Shown: positions 1 to 8,429, counted from the first letter of the stretch. The stretch is 31,882 nucleotides of DNA from Bacillota bacterium (GCA_016283945.1 JAEENW010000045.1:1-31882); one strand, 5' to 3'. Numbers and translations: made by a program. The notes: generated by a model not told the origin, from the sequence alone.

Positions 1-112
1 GTTTTTTACGGCAATAGAAAACCGTGAAAAGACTCCTTTCAAGCTATCAATATACCATAGATGGGGGAAGTAGTCAAAAAATGTGCGGCGTGAAAGGGTG
101 TTTAGGCGCGTC

Positions 113-156
113 CTCTCCCGCGGCGCGAGCCGGCCTGAGCGCGCGCCGCGGGAGGG
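113..156. repeat. Long GC-rich inverted repeat
   Basis: A perfect 13-bp inverted repeat (arms 115-127 and 142-154, extendable by a G-T and a C-G pair to 113-156) surrounds a 14-base loop. There is no T-tract on either side, so it does not look like a standard intrinsic terminator. It lies just beyond the terminator of the CofE-like gene. The rest of 1-184 shows no gene I can support. Its role is unknown; it may belong to a gene that ends left of the window. Confidence 0.5.
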
Positions 157-184
157 ACAGCAGCATCGACTCTCCGCTCCGCAT

Positions 185-219
185 AAAAAGACCTCCGTTC
201 GCTTACGCGGCGGAGGTCT
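185..219 (-). terminator. Intrinsic terminator of the CofE-like gene
   Basis: On the minus strand a 9-bp perfect stem (arms 211-219 and 189-197) is followed by a run of five T residues (185-189 read in reverse). It lies about 35 bases after the stop codon of the minus-strand CofE-like gene, so it is the likely end of that transcript. Confidence 0.85.
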
Positions 220-253
220 GTGTTTGCCGGTATCGAGCCCTTAGGCCCTGATC

Positions 254-1447
254 CTACATGGTGTAATTGTCGAAGTATCCCTGGATCCAGATGATCGGGG
301 TGCCCTTGTCTCCGCTTCCGGAGGTCAGGTCGCAGAGGGAGCCGAGCAGGTCGGTGAGGCGCCTCGGGGTGGTGCCCTCGGAGGCCATGTTGCCCTTCAG
401 ATCGGCGTCCTTCTTCTTGATGGCCTCGGAGATCGCCTCCTTGAGGGCGTCGCCGGAGAGGTCCGCGAAGTCGTTGTCGGCGAGGTACTTCATCTTGAGC
501 TCGTTGGGAAGTCCCTCGAGCCCGGCGGTGTAGGCCGGGGAGACGACGGGATCGGCGAGCTCCCAGATCTTTCCGACGGGATCCTTGAAGGCTCCGTCGC
601 CGTAGATCATGACCTCGATGTTCTTGCCGGTGGCCTCCTTGAGGGCCTTGGCGATGCCGTCGACTACGGGCTGGCAGTCTCTGGGGAAGAGCTTGACGGC
701 GTCCTCGCTGGCCTTGTTGCTGCCGAGCAGGCCGAAGCTCTCGTTGTAGCCGCTGCCGTCGACGGACTCGGTGAGGATGTCGTCCAGGCCGATGACCTTC
801 TCGGCGCCGGCCGCCTTGAGCAGCCTCTTGCTGCGCTCGCGGGTGTGGATGTCGCAGCAGATGACGTTCTTGGTGTACTCGAGGATGGCCCTGCAGTCGT
901 TGGCGAAGATGACCTCAACCTCGGCGCCCGCCTCGTTGATGAGCTGCTTGTAGTACTCGATGTAGTCGACGCCGGTGAAGCGGTGCTTCTCGAAGCCGAA
1001 GAGCACGCGGTACTTCTTCTCGGTGAGGACGTCTCTGTAGGGATCGACGCCCGCCTCATCGACTCTGTCCATGCTGATCAGGTGGTTGCCTACCTCGTCA
1101 GAGGGATAGCTGAGCATGAGATATATCTTCTTGGCGCCGCCGGCGATGCCCTTGAGGCACATCGCGAAGCGGTTGCGGGAGAGGATCGGGAAGATGACTC
1201 CGAACTCGCCGCCCGGGAACTTGCGCCTGATGTCCTCGGAGATCTGCTCGACGGTGGCGTAGTTGCCCTGCGCTCTGGCGACGACGGACTCGGTGACCGC
1301 TACGACGTCCCTGTCCCTGAACTCGATCCCGTGGACCTGAGAAGCCTTGAGGACGCTGTCGGTGACGATCTTGACGATATCGTCTCCCTGGCGGATGATA
1401 GGCGCTCTGACGCCGCGCGAGACCGCGCCGATATATCTTTCTTCCAT
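254..1447 (-). CDS. CofE-like F420-0:gamma-glutamyl ligase family protein
   Basis: The 397-residue protein resembles the CofE family (PF01996), whose characterised archaeal members add L-glutamate to coenzyme F420-0 with GTP. The N-terminal part, with VRAPIIRQGDDI near residues 14-25 and RDVVAVTESVVARAQG near 46-61, fits the family. The longer C-terminal part matches the roughly 390-residue version found in many Bacillota. Most Clostridia lack known F420 biosynthesis and no other F420 gene is present here, so the true substrate is unknown and may be another acid to which an amino acid is ligated. The start is supported by a strong AGGAGG about 9 bases upstream. The gene has its own promoter at 1484-1512 and its own terminator at 185-219, so it is probably monocistronic. 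The family assignment is fairly sure; the reaction is not. Confidence 0.75.
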   Translation of the reverse strand: MEERYIGAVSRGVRAPIIRQGDDIVKIVTDSVLKASQVHGIEFRDRDVVAVTESVVARAQGNYATVEQISEDIRRKFPGGEFGVIFPILSRNRFAMCLKGIAGGAKKIYLMLSYPSDEVGNHLISMDRVDEAGVDPYRDVLTEKKYRVLFGFEKHRFTGVDYIEYYKQLINEAGAEVEVIFANDCRAILEYTKNVICCDIHTRERSKRLLKAAGAEKVIGLDDILTESVDGSGYNESFGLLGSNKASEDAVKLFPRDCQPVVDGIAKALKEATGKNIEVMIYGDGAFKDPVGKIWELADPVVSPAYTAGLEGLPNELKMKYLADNDFADLSGDALKEAISEAIKKKDADLKGNMASEGTTPRRLTDLLGSLCDLTSGSGDKGTPIIWIQGYFDNYTM

Positions 1448-1483
1448 GATTCTGCCTCCTAAATAGCGGAAAAATACGCTGAT

Positions 1484-1512
1484 ATTATATTGCGGCTGAC
1501 ATTTAATGGCAA
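1484..1512 (-). promoter_or_regulatory. Sigma-A promoter of the CofE-like gene
   Basis: On the minus strand, TTGCCA (1507-1512), a 17-base spacer and a perfect TATAAT (1484-1489) form a near-consensus housekeeping promoter. It lies about 37 bases upstream of the ATG at 1447. The -35 box lies inside the first copy of the direct repeat at 1508-1543. Confidence 0.8.
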
Positions 1513-1543
1513 CAGTTTTTTGTTGAGGGGCAACGGTTTTTTG
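1508..1543. promoter_or_regulatory. Direct-repeat candidate operator at the cofE-like promoter
   Basis: GGCAACAGTTTTTTG (1508-1522) and GGCAACGGTTTTTTG (1529-1543) differ at one base of 15. Their starts are 21 bp apart, two helical turns. The first copy covers the -35 box and the second lies just upstream. This geometry suits a dimeric DNA-binding regulator, but the regulator is unknown. Confidence 0.5.
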
Positions 1544-1549
1544 GGCCTC

Positions 1550-3172
1550 CTACAGGAAGTCCAGCGGGTTGTGCGGCTCGTTCTTGTAGCGGACCTCGAA
1601 GTGGCAGTGCGGTCCGGTGCTCTGGCCTGTCGAGCCCACGAGGGCGATGTTCTGGCCCTTGTAGACCTGGTCGCCGACGCTCACGAGGAGCTGGCTGCAG
1701 TGCGCGTAGTAGGTCTCGTAGAGCGAACCGTGGTCGATGATGACCAGCAGTCCGTAGGTGCCCTTGGAGCCGGCGTAGGTGACCACTCCGCCGTCCGCGG
1801 CGTAGATCTTCGTGCCCATGGGCGCGGCGAGGTCGACGCCTGTGTGCATGCTGCCCCAGCGCATTCCGAACCTGGAGGTGATGGTGTAGCTCCTGAGCGG
1901 GTAGTCGAAGACTCCCGTGCCCTCGCGGGCGGGCAGGGGCTTGGTGCCGCGGTACATGATCTCGTCGACCGGGCTGCTCACGCGGGTGCTGGAGACTATG
2001 GTGCGGGAGACCTCCTCGCCGTTGATCCTCTCGATCCTGGCGACGTACTGGGTCTCGCCGTTCTTGCCCTCGCTGATGAGCTCGGTCTCGTCGAGGTAGA
2101 GCCCGGCGTTGTCGATGTACCTTGTGCCGTAGGGGATCTCCTCGTAGTAGGTCGCGAGCTCGGTCGTGGCGACTGTGAGCTTGGGCTTGTCGGTCGCCGC
2201 CGGGGTCTGCTTCGTGCTTCCGGTCTCGAGGTAGCGCCTCGCGGAGTCGGCGTTCCAGATGTCTCCGAGCAGCACATTCACCTCGCTGATGGTGATGCCC
2301 TCCTCGAAGTGGGCGTCCTGGTATTCGACGCCGCTAGCGGCGGCGGTGTAGTCGCTCATGACGCTCTGCAGCAGAGCCCTCGCGGCGGCCTCGTCCTCCA
2401 TGATGACGGTGTCCTCGCCGTCGATGTTGATGGCGAAGGCCTTGACCTGGATGTCCTTCATGTAGGTCAGGGTGCTGAGTATGTCGTCCTTGCTCTGGGT
2501 GTCGAGATGGAGCCCGAACACCCTGCGGAACTCGATGTCCCGCTCGACGTCGAGCGAGACGTTGGCGCCGGTCGCCTCGGAGAGCCTGTCTCCGAGGACG
2601 CTGATCGTCTGGTAGACGTCGTTCCTGTCGCGCGCTATCCCCAGGGTCCTGCCGTAGTAGCTGTACTCGTAGCCCGTGAGGGAGCTGACGACTACCGCGC
2701 CCACCGCGCCCGCGCAGACGAGCCCGGCGAAGATCTGGAAGAGCTTCTCCTTTTTCTCCTCGGCTATGAGGCGGATGTCGTAGAAGACGTCGAGTATCCA
2801 GATCAGGGCGGAGCGCCCGTAGTAGAGCGCCGTGACTATGGCCTCAGCCGCCATCAGGACGAGGTCCCAGGCGTCGGCGCCGAGCTCCGTGATGTAGCTC
2901 CAGGCGCTGTCGATGAAGCCGGTGAGCCCGCCGTAGACGGGGGCCCAGCAGTCGCGGACTATCCTCATCCTCTCCTCTCGCTTCTGCTCGTCGCTTATGA
3001 GAGGGGCGGACGCGAGCTCGCGGTTGAGCCCTGTCAGTTCCTTTATGAGCCTGTATGTGCGGTGCAGGAAGCCCTCCTTGACCCTCTCCCTCCTCTTGTG
3101 CGAGAGCAGGGCCTTCTTGGCTTCGTACGCCGTCAGTTTTTCCGCGCCCGCGGCGCCGGAAAACTCACTCAT
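1550..3172 (-). CDS. Membrane-anchored M23 peptidase with G5 domain
   Basis: This 540-residue cell-wall hydrolase probably cuts peptidoglycan cross-bridges outside the membrane. In order it has a charged cytoplasmic N-terminal region with amphipathic or membrane-associating helices (about 1-145), a transmembrane segment near 147-165, an extracellular region, a G5-like domain near 332-410, and a C-terminal LytM/M23 domain (about 425-540). The zinc-ligand pattern is intact: H443 and D447 in HTGVD, H491 in YAH, and H524 in HCH. The start overlaps the stop of the DnaD-like gene by four bases (ATGA), so the two are translationally coupled. A second small membrane segment around 105-130 is possible, which would change the topology. 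Presence in a replication operon is unusual. A direct functional link between the two is not shown. Confidence 0.85.
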   Translation of the reverse strand: MSEFSGAAGAEKLTAYEAKKALLSHKRRERVKEGFLHRTYRLIKELTGLNRELASAPLISDEQKREERMRIVRDCWAPVYGGLTGFIDSAWSYITELGADAWDLVLMAAEAIVTALYYGRSALIWILDVFYDIRLIAEEKKEKLFQIFAGLVCAGAVGAVVVSSLTGYEYSYYGRTLGIARDRNDVYQTISVLGDRLSEATGANVSLDVERDIEFRRVFGLHLDTQSKDDILSTLTYMKDIQVKAFAINIDGEDTVIMEDEAAARALLQSVMSDYTAAASGVEYQDAHFEEGITISEVNVLLGDIWNADSARRYLETGSTKQTPAATDKPKLTVATTELATYYEEIPYGTRYIDNAGLYLDETELISEGKNGETQYVARIERINGEEVSRTIVSSTRVSSPVDEIMYRGTKPLPAREGTGVFDYPLRSYTITSRFGMRWGSMHTGVDLAAPMGTKIYAADGGVVTYAGSKGTYGLLVIIDHGSLYETYYAHCSQLLVSVGDQVYKGQNIALVGSTGQSTGPHCHFEVRYKNEPHNPLDFL

Positions 3173-4404
3173 TCATTTCCTCCGATGTTTTCCCGCACGA
3201 GAGCGAGCTTCTGATCGTAGCAGGGGCACCTGCTGCCGTCAGCGAGCACTCCGGTATCTCTGCATCTCCTGCAGGTATAGATGGCGTCCAGCGCGTCTGG
3301 CTGGTAGCCGTGAGCCGCGAGCAGCTCCGCCCTGCGGCTTAAGAGCCTCTTTCTACGGGCGTCCTCGCGGGCGATGACGGCCTTGCCGGACTCGCCCATG
3401 AAGTTGGCGCGGGACATCCTGAAGCCCGCGTCCTTCATCTCCTCGTTGACCGCCGCAAGCTCCGGGATCTCGCTCATGATCTTCGCACGGTTCTTCTCGC
3501 TGAGCTCGGCGTTGCGCGCGCGGTCGGCCTCGTAGAGGGTGTTGACCGCGGCTATATAGTCGGCCTCGGTCCTCGGCCTCGTCTTCTCGGCGTGCCAGGA
3601 CCTTAGTATGCTGTTCACGTAGTTGATGTTGGGATTGCTTATACCCGAGGTCTTGGCGCAGGCCTCGAGTATGCGCTCCTCGTCGAAGCCCATGTCGTCG
3701 GCCCAGCTGTTCATGATGCGCTTCTCCTCCTCGGTGGCGCCGCGGCTGAAGCCGAGCGCGCGGAAGACGCGCTTGTAGAGGGCGTAGTGCCTGTCCTGCG
3801 ACGCGAGGTGTTCCTTCACATCTCTGGCGCTGCTGAGGCCCTTGGCCTTCCAGTCCTTGAGCACCTTGCCCACGTATTTGCAGTCGGTGCTCCTGTTTCT
3901 GGACGCGCAGTAGTCGTAGCCGCTGAGCACGAACTCGGGGCTCATCCCGTAGGAGCTGAGCCAGGAGGAGATCTCGTCTATGTCCTTGCGGCTTAGGAGC
4001 CTCGCGGTCCTCGACTCGACCTCGGAGAGCAGTTCCCTCAGGGCGCCGTCCTCGAGCGCCGCGGGGGAGGCGGTCTGCCTCGGGGTCCTCCCGCCGTAAT
4101 AGAGCTCCTTGGAGCTCAGGAACTCGATGTCGTACTCCGTGCTTCCGGGCGCCCTGTGCCTGAGTATGAGGCCCTGAGCCTCCCAGTACTCCCAGCACTC
4201 GTCGAGCTCGGGCGCGGAGAGGCCGATCTCCTTGCAGATGTCGGCGTTTCCGAGCTCCAGCCCCGATTCGGCGTACATGAGGCCGAGGAGATACGCCTTG
4301 ACGTAATCCCCCGGGGCCTTGGTCATGTATTCGGAGAGAAAGAAGTTCTCCACCTTTGTGTCGTGTATCAGATAATTCTGAACGCTCTGGCTGCTGAAAC
4401 TCAT
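3169..4404 (-). CDS. DnaD-like primosome protein with a C-terminal DnaC/DnaI-type zinc module
   Basis: The 411-residue protein starts with the DnaD/DnaB2-type N-terminal region (VENFFLSEYMTKAPGDYVKAYL, about 18-39), where a winged helix is expected. Two DnaD-type repeats follow, about 125-195 (ending KYVGKVLKDWK) and 207-275 (ending NYVNSILRSWH). From about 290 it changes to a sequence like the N-terminal domain of clostridial helicase loaders. That part has a helical stretch around 300-370 and then a zinc-binding pattern at C378, C381, C393 and C395 with the CxDTG hallmark. The loader's AAA+ ATPase domain is absent: the protein ends 16 residues after the last cysteine. The ATG at 4404 keeps the whole DnaD N-terminus but has no good Shine-Dalgarno sequence. 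The gene lies 24 bases downstream of dnaB, consistent with a role in loading DnaB onto DNA. This architecture is inferred from motif memory and needs a profile search. Confidence 0.75.
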   Translation of the reverse strand: MSFSSQSVQNYLIHDTKVENFFLSEYMTKAPGDYVKAYLLGLMYAESGLELGNADICKEIGLSAPELDECWEYWEAQGLILRHRAPGSTEYDIEFLSSKELYYGGRTPRQTASPAALEDGALRELLSEVESRTARLLSRKDIDEISSWLSSYGMSPEFVLSGYDYCASRNRSTDCKYVGKVLKDWKAKGLSSARDVKEHLASQDRHYALYKRVFRALGFSRGATEEEKRIMNSWADDMGFDEERILEACAKTSGISNPNINYVNSILRSWHAEKTRPRTEADYIAAVNTLYEADRARNAELSEKNRAKIMSEIPELAAVNEEMKDAGFRMSRANFMGESGKAVIAREDARRKRLLSRRAELLAAHGYQPDALDAIYTCRRCRDTGVLADGSRCPCYDQKLALVRENIGGNE

Positions 4405-4428
4405 ATACTGCCCGCGCGGTCTATCGCG

Positions 4429-5823
4429 CTATCTCAAATACTCCTGCTCCGAGCCGTCGTCCGGGGCTTCCCTGGGGATGTACTCGGTGGGTATGTTCCT
4501 CGCCATGTCGGCGAACTTGGTGTATCTGGGGATCCAGGTGAGGGTCTCGGTCCCGGTCTGCCCGTTCCTCTGCTTGGCGACTATGACCTCGCAGGTGTTG
4601 TCGAGCGCCTCGCCCTTCTTCTTGTAGTAGTCCGAGCGGTAGAGGAAGATGACGACGTCGGCGTCCTGCTCGATGGCTCCGGACTCTCTGAGGTCGGAGA
4701 GCATCGGGCGCTTGTCGCCGTTCCTCTGCTCGGCGGCTCTGGAGAGCTGGGAGACCACGATGACCGGGCACTCCATCTCCCTGGCGAGCTGCTTGAGGTA
4801 ACGGGATATAGCGGAGACCTCCTGCTGGCGGTTCTCCGCCCTTCCGGTCGCCTCGATGAGGGTGAGGTAGTCGATGATGATGAGGTCGATCGGGCCCCTT
4901 GCCGCGATGCGGCGGCACTTGTTCCTGATCTCCATGACGGTGGAGCCGTTGCTCTCGTCTATGGTGATGTCCGCCTCGGCGAGCCTCTGCGACGCCATCT
5001 GTATGCTGTCCCAGTCCTCCGCCGAGAGGGTCCCGAGCTGAAGCAGGCTGCTGTCGACCCTGGCCTCCATGGCGAGCAGCCTCATGCCGAGCGAGTCGGC
5101 GTTCATCTCGAGGGAGAATATCGCTACGCGCTTCTTCTCCTTGATCGCCGCGTTGGCCGCGATGTTCAGGGCGAAGGCGGTCTTTCCCATGGACGGACGG
5201 GCTGCGACAATGATGAGGTCGGACTTCTTGAAGCCGTTGGTGAGCTTGTCGACGGAGCGGAAGCCGGTCTTGAGGCCCGGCACCTCGCCTCCGTTCTTCT
5301 CGGCCTCGCGGATCTGGTCGAGGTTGCGCTTCATGACCTCGCTGATGCTGATGAGGTCGCGGTTGCCGCTGCCCTTGGCGATCTCGAGTATGCTCTGCTC
5401 GGCGTGATCGAGCACGACGCGGCTGTCGAGGGCCTCTGACATGGCCTCCTCGACCACTCCGCCGGCCGCCGAGATCAGGCGCCTGAGCATGGCCTTCTCG
5501 GCCACGATCTTCGCGTACTGCACCGCGTTGGCGGTGGTGGGCACGAAGGCCGAGAGCGTGGCGACATAGACCCTGCCGCCCACGGTCTCGAGGGTGCTCC
5601 TGCGGCTGAGGGCGTCGGACACGGTGACCACGTCTATGGGCTCACTGCGCTGGTAGAGATCCAGCATCGCGGAGAATATCTCCCTGTGGGCCCCGCTGTA
5701 AAAGTCGTCCGCCTTGACGAATTCGGACACGCTGAAGAATACGTCCTTGTCTATGAGGATCGCTCCGAGTACGCTCTTTTCCGCGTCTTCGTCGTGGGGC
5801 GGGATTCGTTCAAGCTTTGCCAT
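4429..5823 (-). CDS. dnaB: Replicative DNA helicase DnaB (DnaC of Bacillus)
   Basis: This 464-residue hexameric 5'-3' helicase unwinds DNA at the fork using ATP. The N-terminal primase-interaction domain spans about 1-150 and starts with the family hallmark PPHDEDAEKSVLGAIL. The RecA-like ATPase domain follows, with Walker A ARPSMGKT (208-215), Walker B in DLIIIDYL, and the conserved QLSRAAEQR and DLRESGAIEQDAD segments. Length is normal for the family. The start has GGAGG at a suitable distance. It lies 12 bases after rplI, as in the gdpP-rplI-dnaC order of Bacillus subtilis, and is followed by the DnaD-like gene. No intein is present. Confidence 0.97.
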   Translation of the reverse strand: MAKLERIPPHDEDAEKSVLGAILIDKDVFFSVSEFVKADDFYSGAHREIFSAMLDLYQRSEPIDVVTVSDALSRRSTLETVGGRVYVATLSAFVPTTANAVQYAKIVAEKAMLRRLISAAGGVVEEAMSEALDSRVVLDHAEQSILEIAKGSGNRDLISISEVMKRNLDQIREAEKNGGEVPGLKTGFRSVDKLTNGFKKSDLIIVAARPSMGKTAFALNIAANAAIKEKKRVAIFSLEMNADSLGMRLLAMEARVDSSLLQLGTLSAEDWDSIQMASQRLAEADITIDESNGSTVMEIRNKCRRIAARGPIDLIIIDYLTLIEATGRAENRQQEVSAISRYLKQLAREMECPVIVVSQLSRAAEQRNGDKRPMLSDLRESGAIEQDADVVIFLYRSDYYKKKGEALDNTCEVIVAKQRNGQTGTETLTWIPRYTKFADMARNIPTEYIPREAPDDGSEQEYLR

Positions 5824-5835
5824 CGGAAGCCTCCG

Positions 5836-6285
5836 CTAGACCGCGACGACCTTGAGCTTGAGCCTGGCGCTGACTCCCTGGAAGAGCTTGAGCTCCACCT
5901 CGTAGTCGCCCACGTTCTTGATGGGGCTGTCGAGCTCGATCTTCTTCTTGTCGAGGGCGATGCCGTAGCTCTTCTCGAAGGCGTCGGCGATGTCCTGAGA
6001 GGTGACGGCTCCGAAGAGCCTGCCGGCGTCGCCGGCCTTGGTCCTGAGCTCCACCGCTCCGGCGGACTCGATCTTCTTCTTGAGCTCGAGCGCGGCCTCG
6101 GCCTCGGCGGCCCTTCTGGCCTCCTCGTCCTGACGCTTCTTCTCGAGAGCCTTGAGGTTGCTGTCGGTCGCCTCCATCGCGAGCTTCTTGGGGAAGAGGT
6201 AGTTGCGGGCGTAGCCGTCGCTGGCCTTGGCCACCTGGCCGGCCTTTCCGAGTCCCTTAACGTCCTTGAGCAATATTACCTGCAT
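5836..6285 (-). CDS. rplI: Ribosomal protein bL9
   Basis: This 149-residue large-subunit protein carries the bL9 N-terminal signature GYARNYLFPKKLA (24-36). A long connecting helix (about 45-75) rich in Lys, Glu and Ala and a C-terminal rRNA-binding lobe follow, the standard two-lobed architecture and length. It stabilises the base of the L1 stalk and helps keep the reading frame. AAAGGAAG precedes the ATG. It is placed between gdpP and dnaB, the conserved order in Bacillota. Confidence 0.97.
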   Translation of the reverse strand: MQVILLKDVKGLGKAGQVAKASDGYARNYLFPKKLAMEATDSNLKALEKKRQDEEARRAAEAEAALELKKKIESAGAVELRTKAGDAGRLFGAVTSQDIADAFEKSYGIALDKKKIELDSPIKNVGDYEVELKLFQGVSARLKLKVVAV

Positions 6286-6354
6286 TTCGTGCTTCCTTTC
6301 TGTATGTAAAAGTGTCTTTTGCGTGTGTTTTCGGGGCGCCGTCCGCTCCTTGCC

Positions 6355-8307
6355 CTATTCTATGATCCCGTCCTCCCTGAGCATCTGGACGAGCTGCTGT
6401 ATGGCCTCCTCCGGGGAGACGTCGACCTGGGCAGCGGCACCGTTGCGGTGGCCGCCTCCGCCCATGCGCTCCATGATGGTCTGGACGTTGATGCCGCCGG
6501 AAGACCTCGCGGAGATCACAGTGCGCTCGCCCGTGGAGCCGGCGGTGAAGGCCGCCTCTATGCCCCTCATGTCCAGGAGCTCGTCAGCAGCCTGCGCGGC
6601 GAGCACCTGCATGGTCGGGTCGCTCTCCTTGGTGTAGGCGACGGCGACGCCGCCGTCCATCACCTGGGTGTTGGCGAGTATGTTGTACTTCTTCTGGACC
6701 AGGTCGAGCCTGAGCTTGAAGAAGCTCTTGACCACGGCGGTGTCGGCGCCCTGGCGCTTGAGCCAGGAGGCCGCGTCGAAGGTCCTCGCTCCGGCGCTCA
6801 CCGTGAAGTTCTTGGTGTCGAGCGTGATGCCCGCGAGCATGGCCTCGGCGTCGAACTTGCCGATGTGCGAGCGCTCGCCCGCGTACTGCAGCATCTCGGC
6901 GACGAGCTCGCAGGTCGAGGAGGCGTAGGACTCCATGTATACGAGGCTCGCGTTCTCGATGACGTCCTTGGAGCGGCGGTGATGGTCGATGATTATGATC
7001 TTGTTCGCGCGCTCGACGAGCTCCGGGCTCTCCGTCATGTAGGCCGCGTGGCAGTCGCAGACCACCAGCAGGCTCTCGGGGGTGAGGTTCCTGACGGCAT
7101 CCTCGGCGGAGATGAATCGGTAGTCGCCCTCGCGGGAGGCCTTGTAGAGCTCCTCGATCGCCTCGTAGCCGGTATCGATGATGATGTCAGCCGCCGTGTG
7201 CATGTTGAGCACCAGGCGGTAGATGCCCACGCAGGCGCCGAAGGCGTCCATGTCCGGGCGGCTGTGGCCCATGATGTAGACGTGGTCGGCCATGGCGATC
7301 TGCTGCATGAGCGCGTGGGAGAAGAGCCTCGAGCGGCCCTTGTTCCTCTTCTCGACCGAGGGGAGGGATCCGCCGTAGTACTCGGGATCGCCCGCCGCCC
7401 TCTTGATGACCGCCTGGTCGCCGCCGCGCCCGTAGGCGAGGTCGAGCGCAGCGTCGGCCTGCTCCCTGAGCTCCTCGAAGCTCGAGGCCTCGCAGCCGAT
7501 GCCGACGGAGATCGAGGTCGGGAAGTCCGCTCCGGTCTCTATCTCGTGCATCTGCCCCAGTATGGGGAACTTCTCGGCCCTGAGCTGCTCGAGGTATTTC
7601 TGCTCGAAGACCAGGGCGTAGTTGGAATTGCGGTACCTGATGGTGCAGGCCTCCATGCCCGCCGCCCAGGTCCTTATGCATCTGTCGATCTCCGCGACGA
7701 CGAGCGACTGGTTCTCGACCGCCGTGCTGGAGATGATCTCGTCGTAGTTGTTGACCCCGATCACCGCGACGCAGCCGCGGCTCTCGGTGTATACCTTCTT
7801 CAGGGTCTCGAAGCCCGTCTCGTCCCTCCAGGTGAGGAGCAGCCTGCCGCCCTCGGTGAGCGGCGCGGGCTCCACCGTCCAGCTGCGGCCGCCGGCCTCC
7901 AGCCTGAGCTTCTTGTCCTCGCCCGCGACGAGCCTGTCGAGCATGGGCTTGGTGACGAGCTCCTCGAGCGGTCCGACGCTCTCCTCGAGCTCCTGGGCCG
8001 CGAAGTTCTTCCAGACTATGGAGCCGCTGCTGTCGGCAGCGCAGGCGGGAAGGGTCTCGCTCGCCTCAAGGCCGCTGAGTATGTCGTTCTGCCTCGCCGT
8101 GATCCTCTGCTGCTCGTCCTCGAGCATCGGTCTGGCGTATCTGTCCACCGCGTTCTGAAAGAGGAAGTACAGTCCGACGCAGATCGCTATCGCGGCGGCG
8201 CCCACCCAGGTGTTTAGAGCGAGCACTATGACGCAGAACACCCCCATGACCGAGGCGAAGAGTATCGTAAACGGCTTGAACAGATTTGCTGTGAACTTCT
8301 TATCCAA
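6355..8307 (-). CDS. gdpP: c-di-AMP phosphodiesterase GdpP (YybT)
   Basis: This 650-residue membrane enzyme hydrolyses cyclic di-AMP, so it tunes potassium, osmotic and cell-wall homeostasis. Two transmembrane segments lie near 11-50, then a PAS-like domain (about 85-165), a degenerate GGDEF domain (about 175-305) and a C-terminal DHH/DHHA1 phosphodiesterase. Visible metal or catalytic motifs are GHSRPDMD (H348, D352, D354), D418 in CDCH, DHH 441-443, and a GGGGHRNGA loop in DHHA1. The start is TTG at 8307, supported by AAAGGAG five bases upstream and by the family-like N-terminus; there is no better ATG. A promoter with an extended -10 box (8430-8438, minus strand) gives a GC-rich leader of about 115 bases. 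It is divergent from a small ArsR-type regulator. Confidence 0.95.
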   Translation of the reverse strand: MDKKFTANLFKPFTILFASVMGVFCVIVLALNTWVGAAAIAICVGLYFLFQNAVDRYARPMLEDEQQRITARQNDILSGLEASETLPACAADSSGSIVWKNFAAQELEESVGPLEELVTKPMLDRLVAGEDKKLRLEAGGRSWTVEPAPLTEGGRLLLTWRDETGFETLKKVYTESRGCVAVIGVNNYDEIISSTAVENQSLVVAEIDRCIRTWAAGMEACTIRYRNSNYALVFEQKYLEQLRAEKFPILGQMHEIETGADFPTSISVGIGCEASSFEELREQADAALDLAYGRGGDQAVIKRAAGDPEYYGGSLPSVEKRNKGRSRLFSHALMQQIAMADHVYIMGHSRPDMDAFGACVGIYRLVLNMHTAADIIIDTGYEAIEELYKASREGDYRFISAEDAVRNLTPESLLVVCDCHAAYMTESPELVERANKIIIIDHHRRSKDVIENASLVYMESYASSTCELVAEMLQYAGERSHIGKFDAEAMLAGITLDTKNFTVSAGARTFDAASWLKRQGADTAVVKSFFKLRLDLVQKKYNILANTQVMDGGVAVAYTKESDPTMQVLAAQAADELLDMRGIEAAFTAGSTGERTVISARSSGGINVQTIMERMGGGGHRNGAAAQVDVSPEEAIQQLVQMLREDGIIE

Positions 8308-8429
8308 AGCTTCTCCTTTCTGCGCTTCTCCCGCGGGCCGGGAGCCGGTCCCGTCCGGGATCCGGGCGTCCCTCCCTCTCCCTTAAACGGAGAAGTCAAG
8401 ACCCTGTGCGGGGGCGCATAGGTGTTTAC

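Noticed and set aside
1490..3214. A 574-codon open frame on the plus strand opposite the M23 peptidase gene
   Set aside because: It is a shadow in a GC-rich genome: rich in Val, Asp, Glu, Leu and Ala with no domain, no ribosome site, and a complete peptidase on the other strand.
6319..8217. A 632-codon open frame on the plus strand opposite gdpP
   Set aside because: Same reason: gdpP has all family motifs on the minus strand, and the shadow has no recognisable domain.
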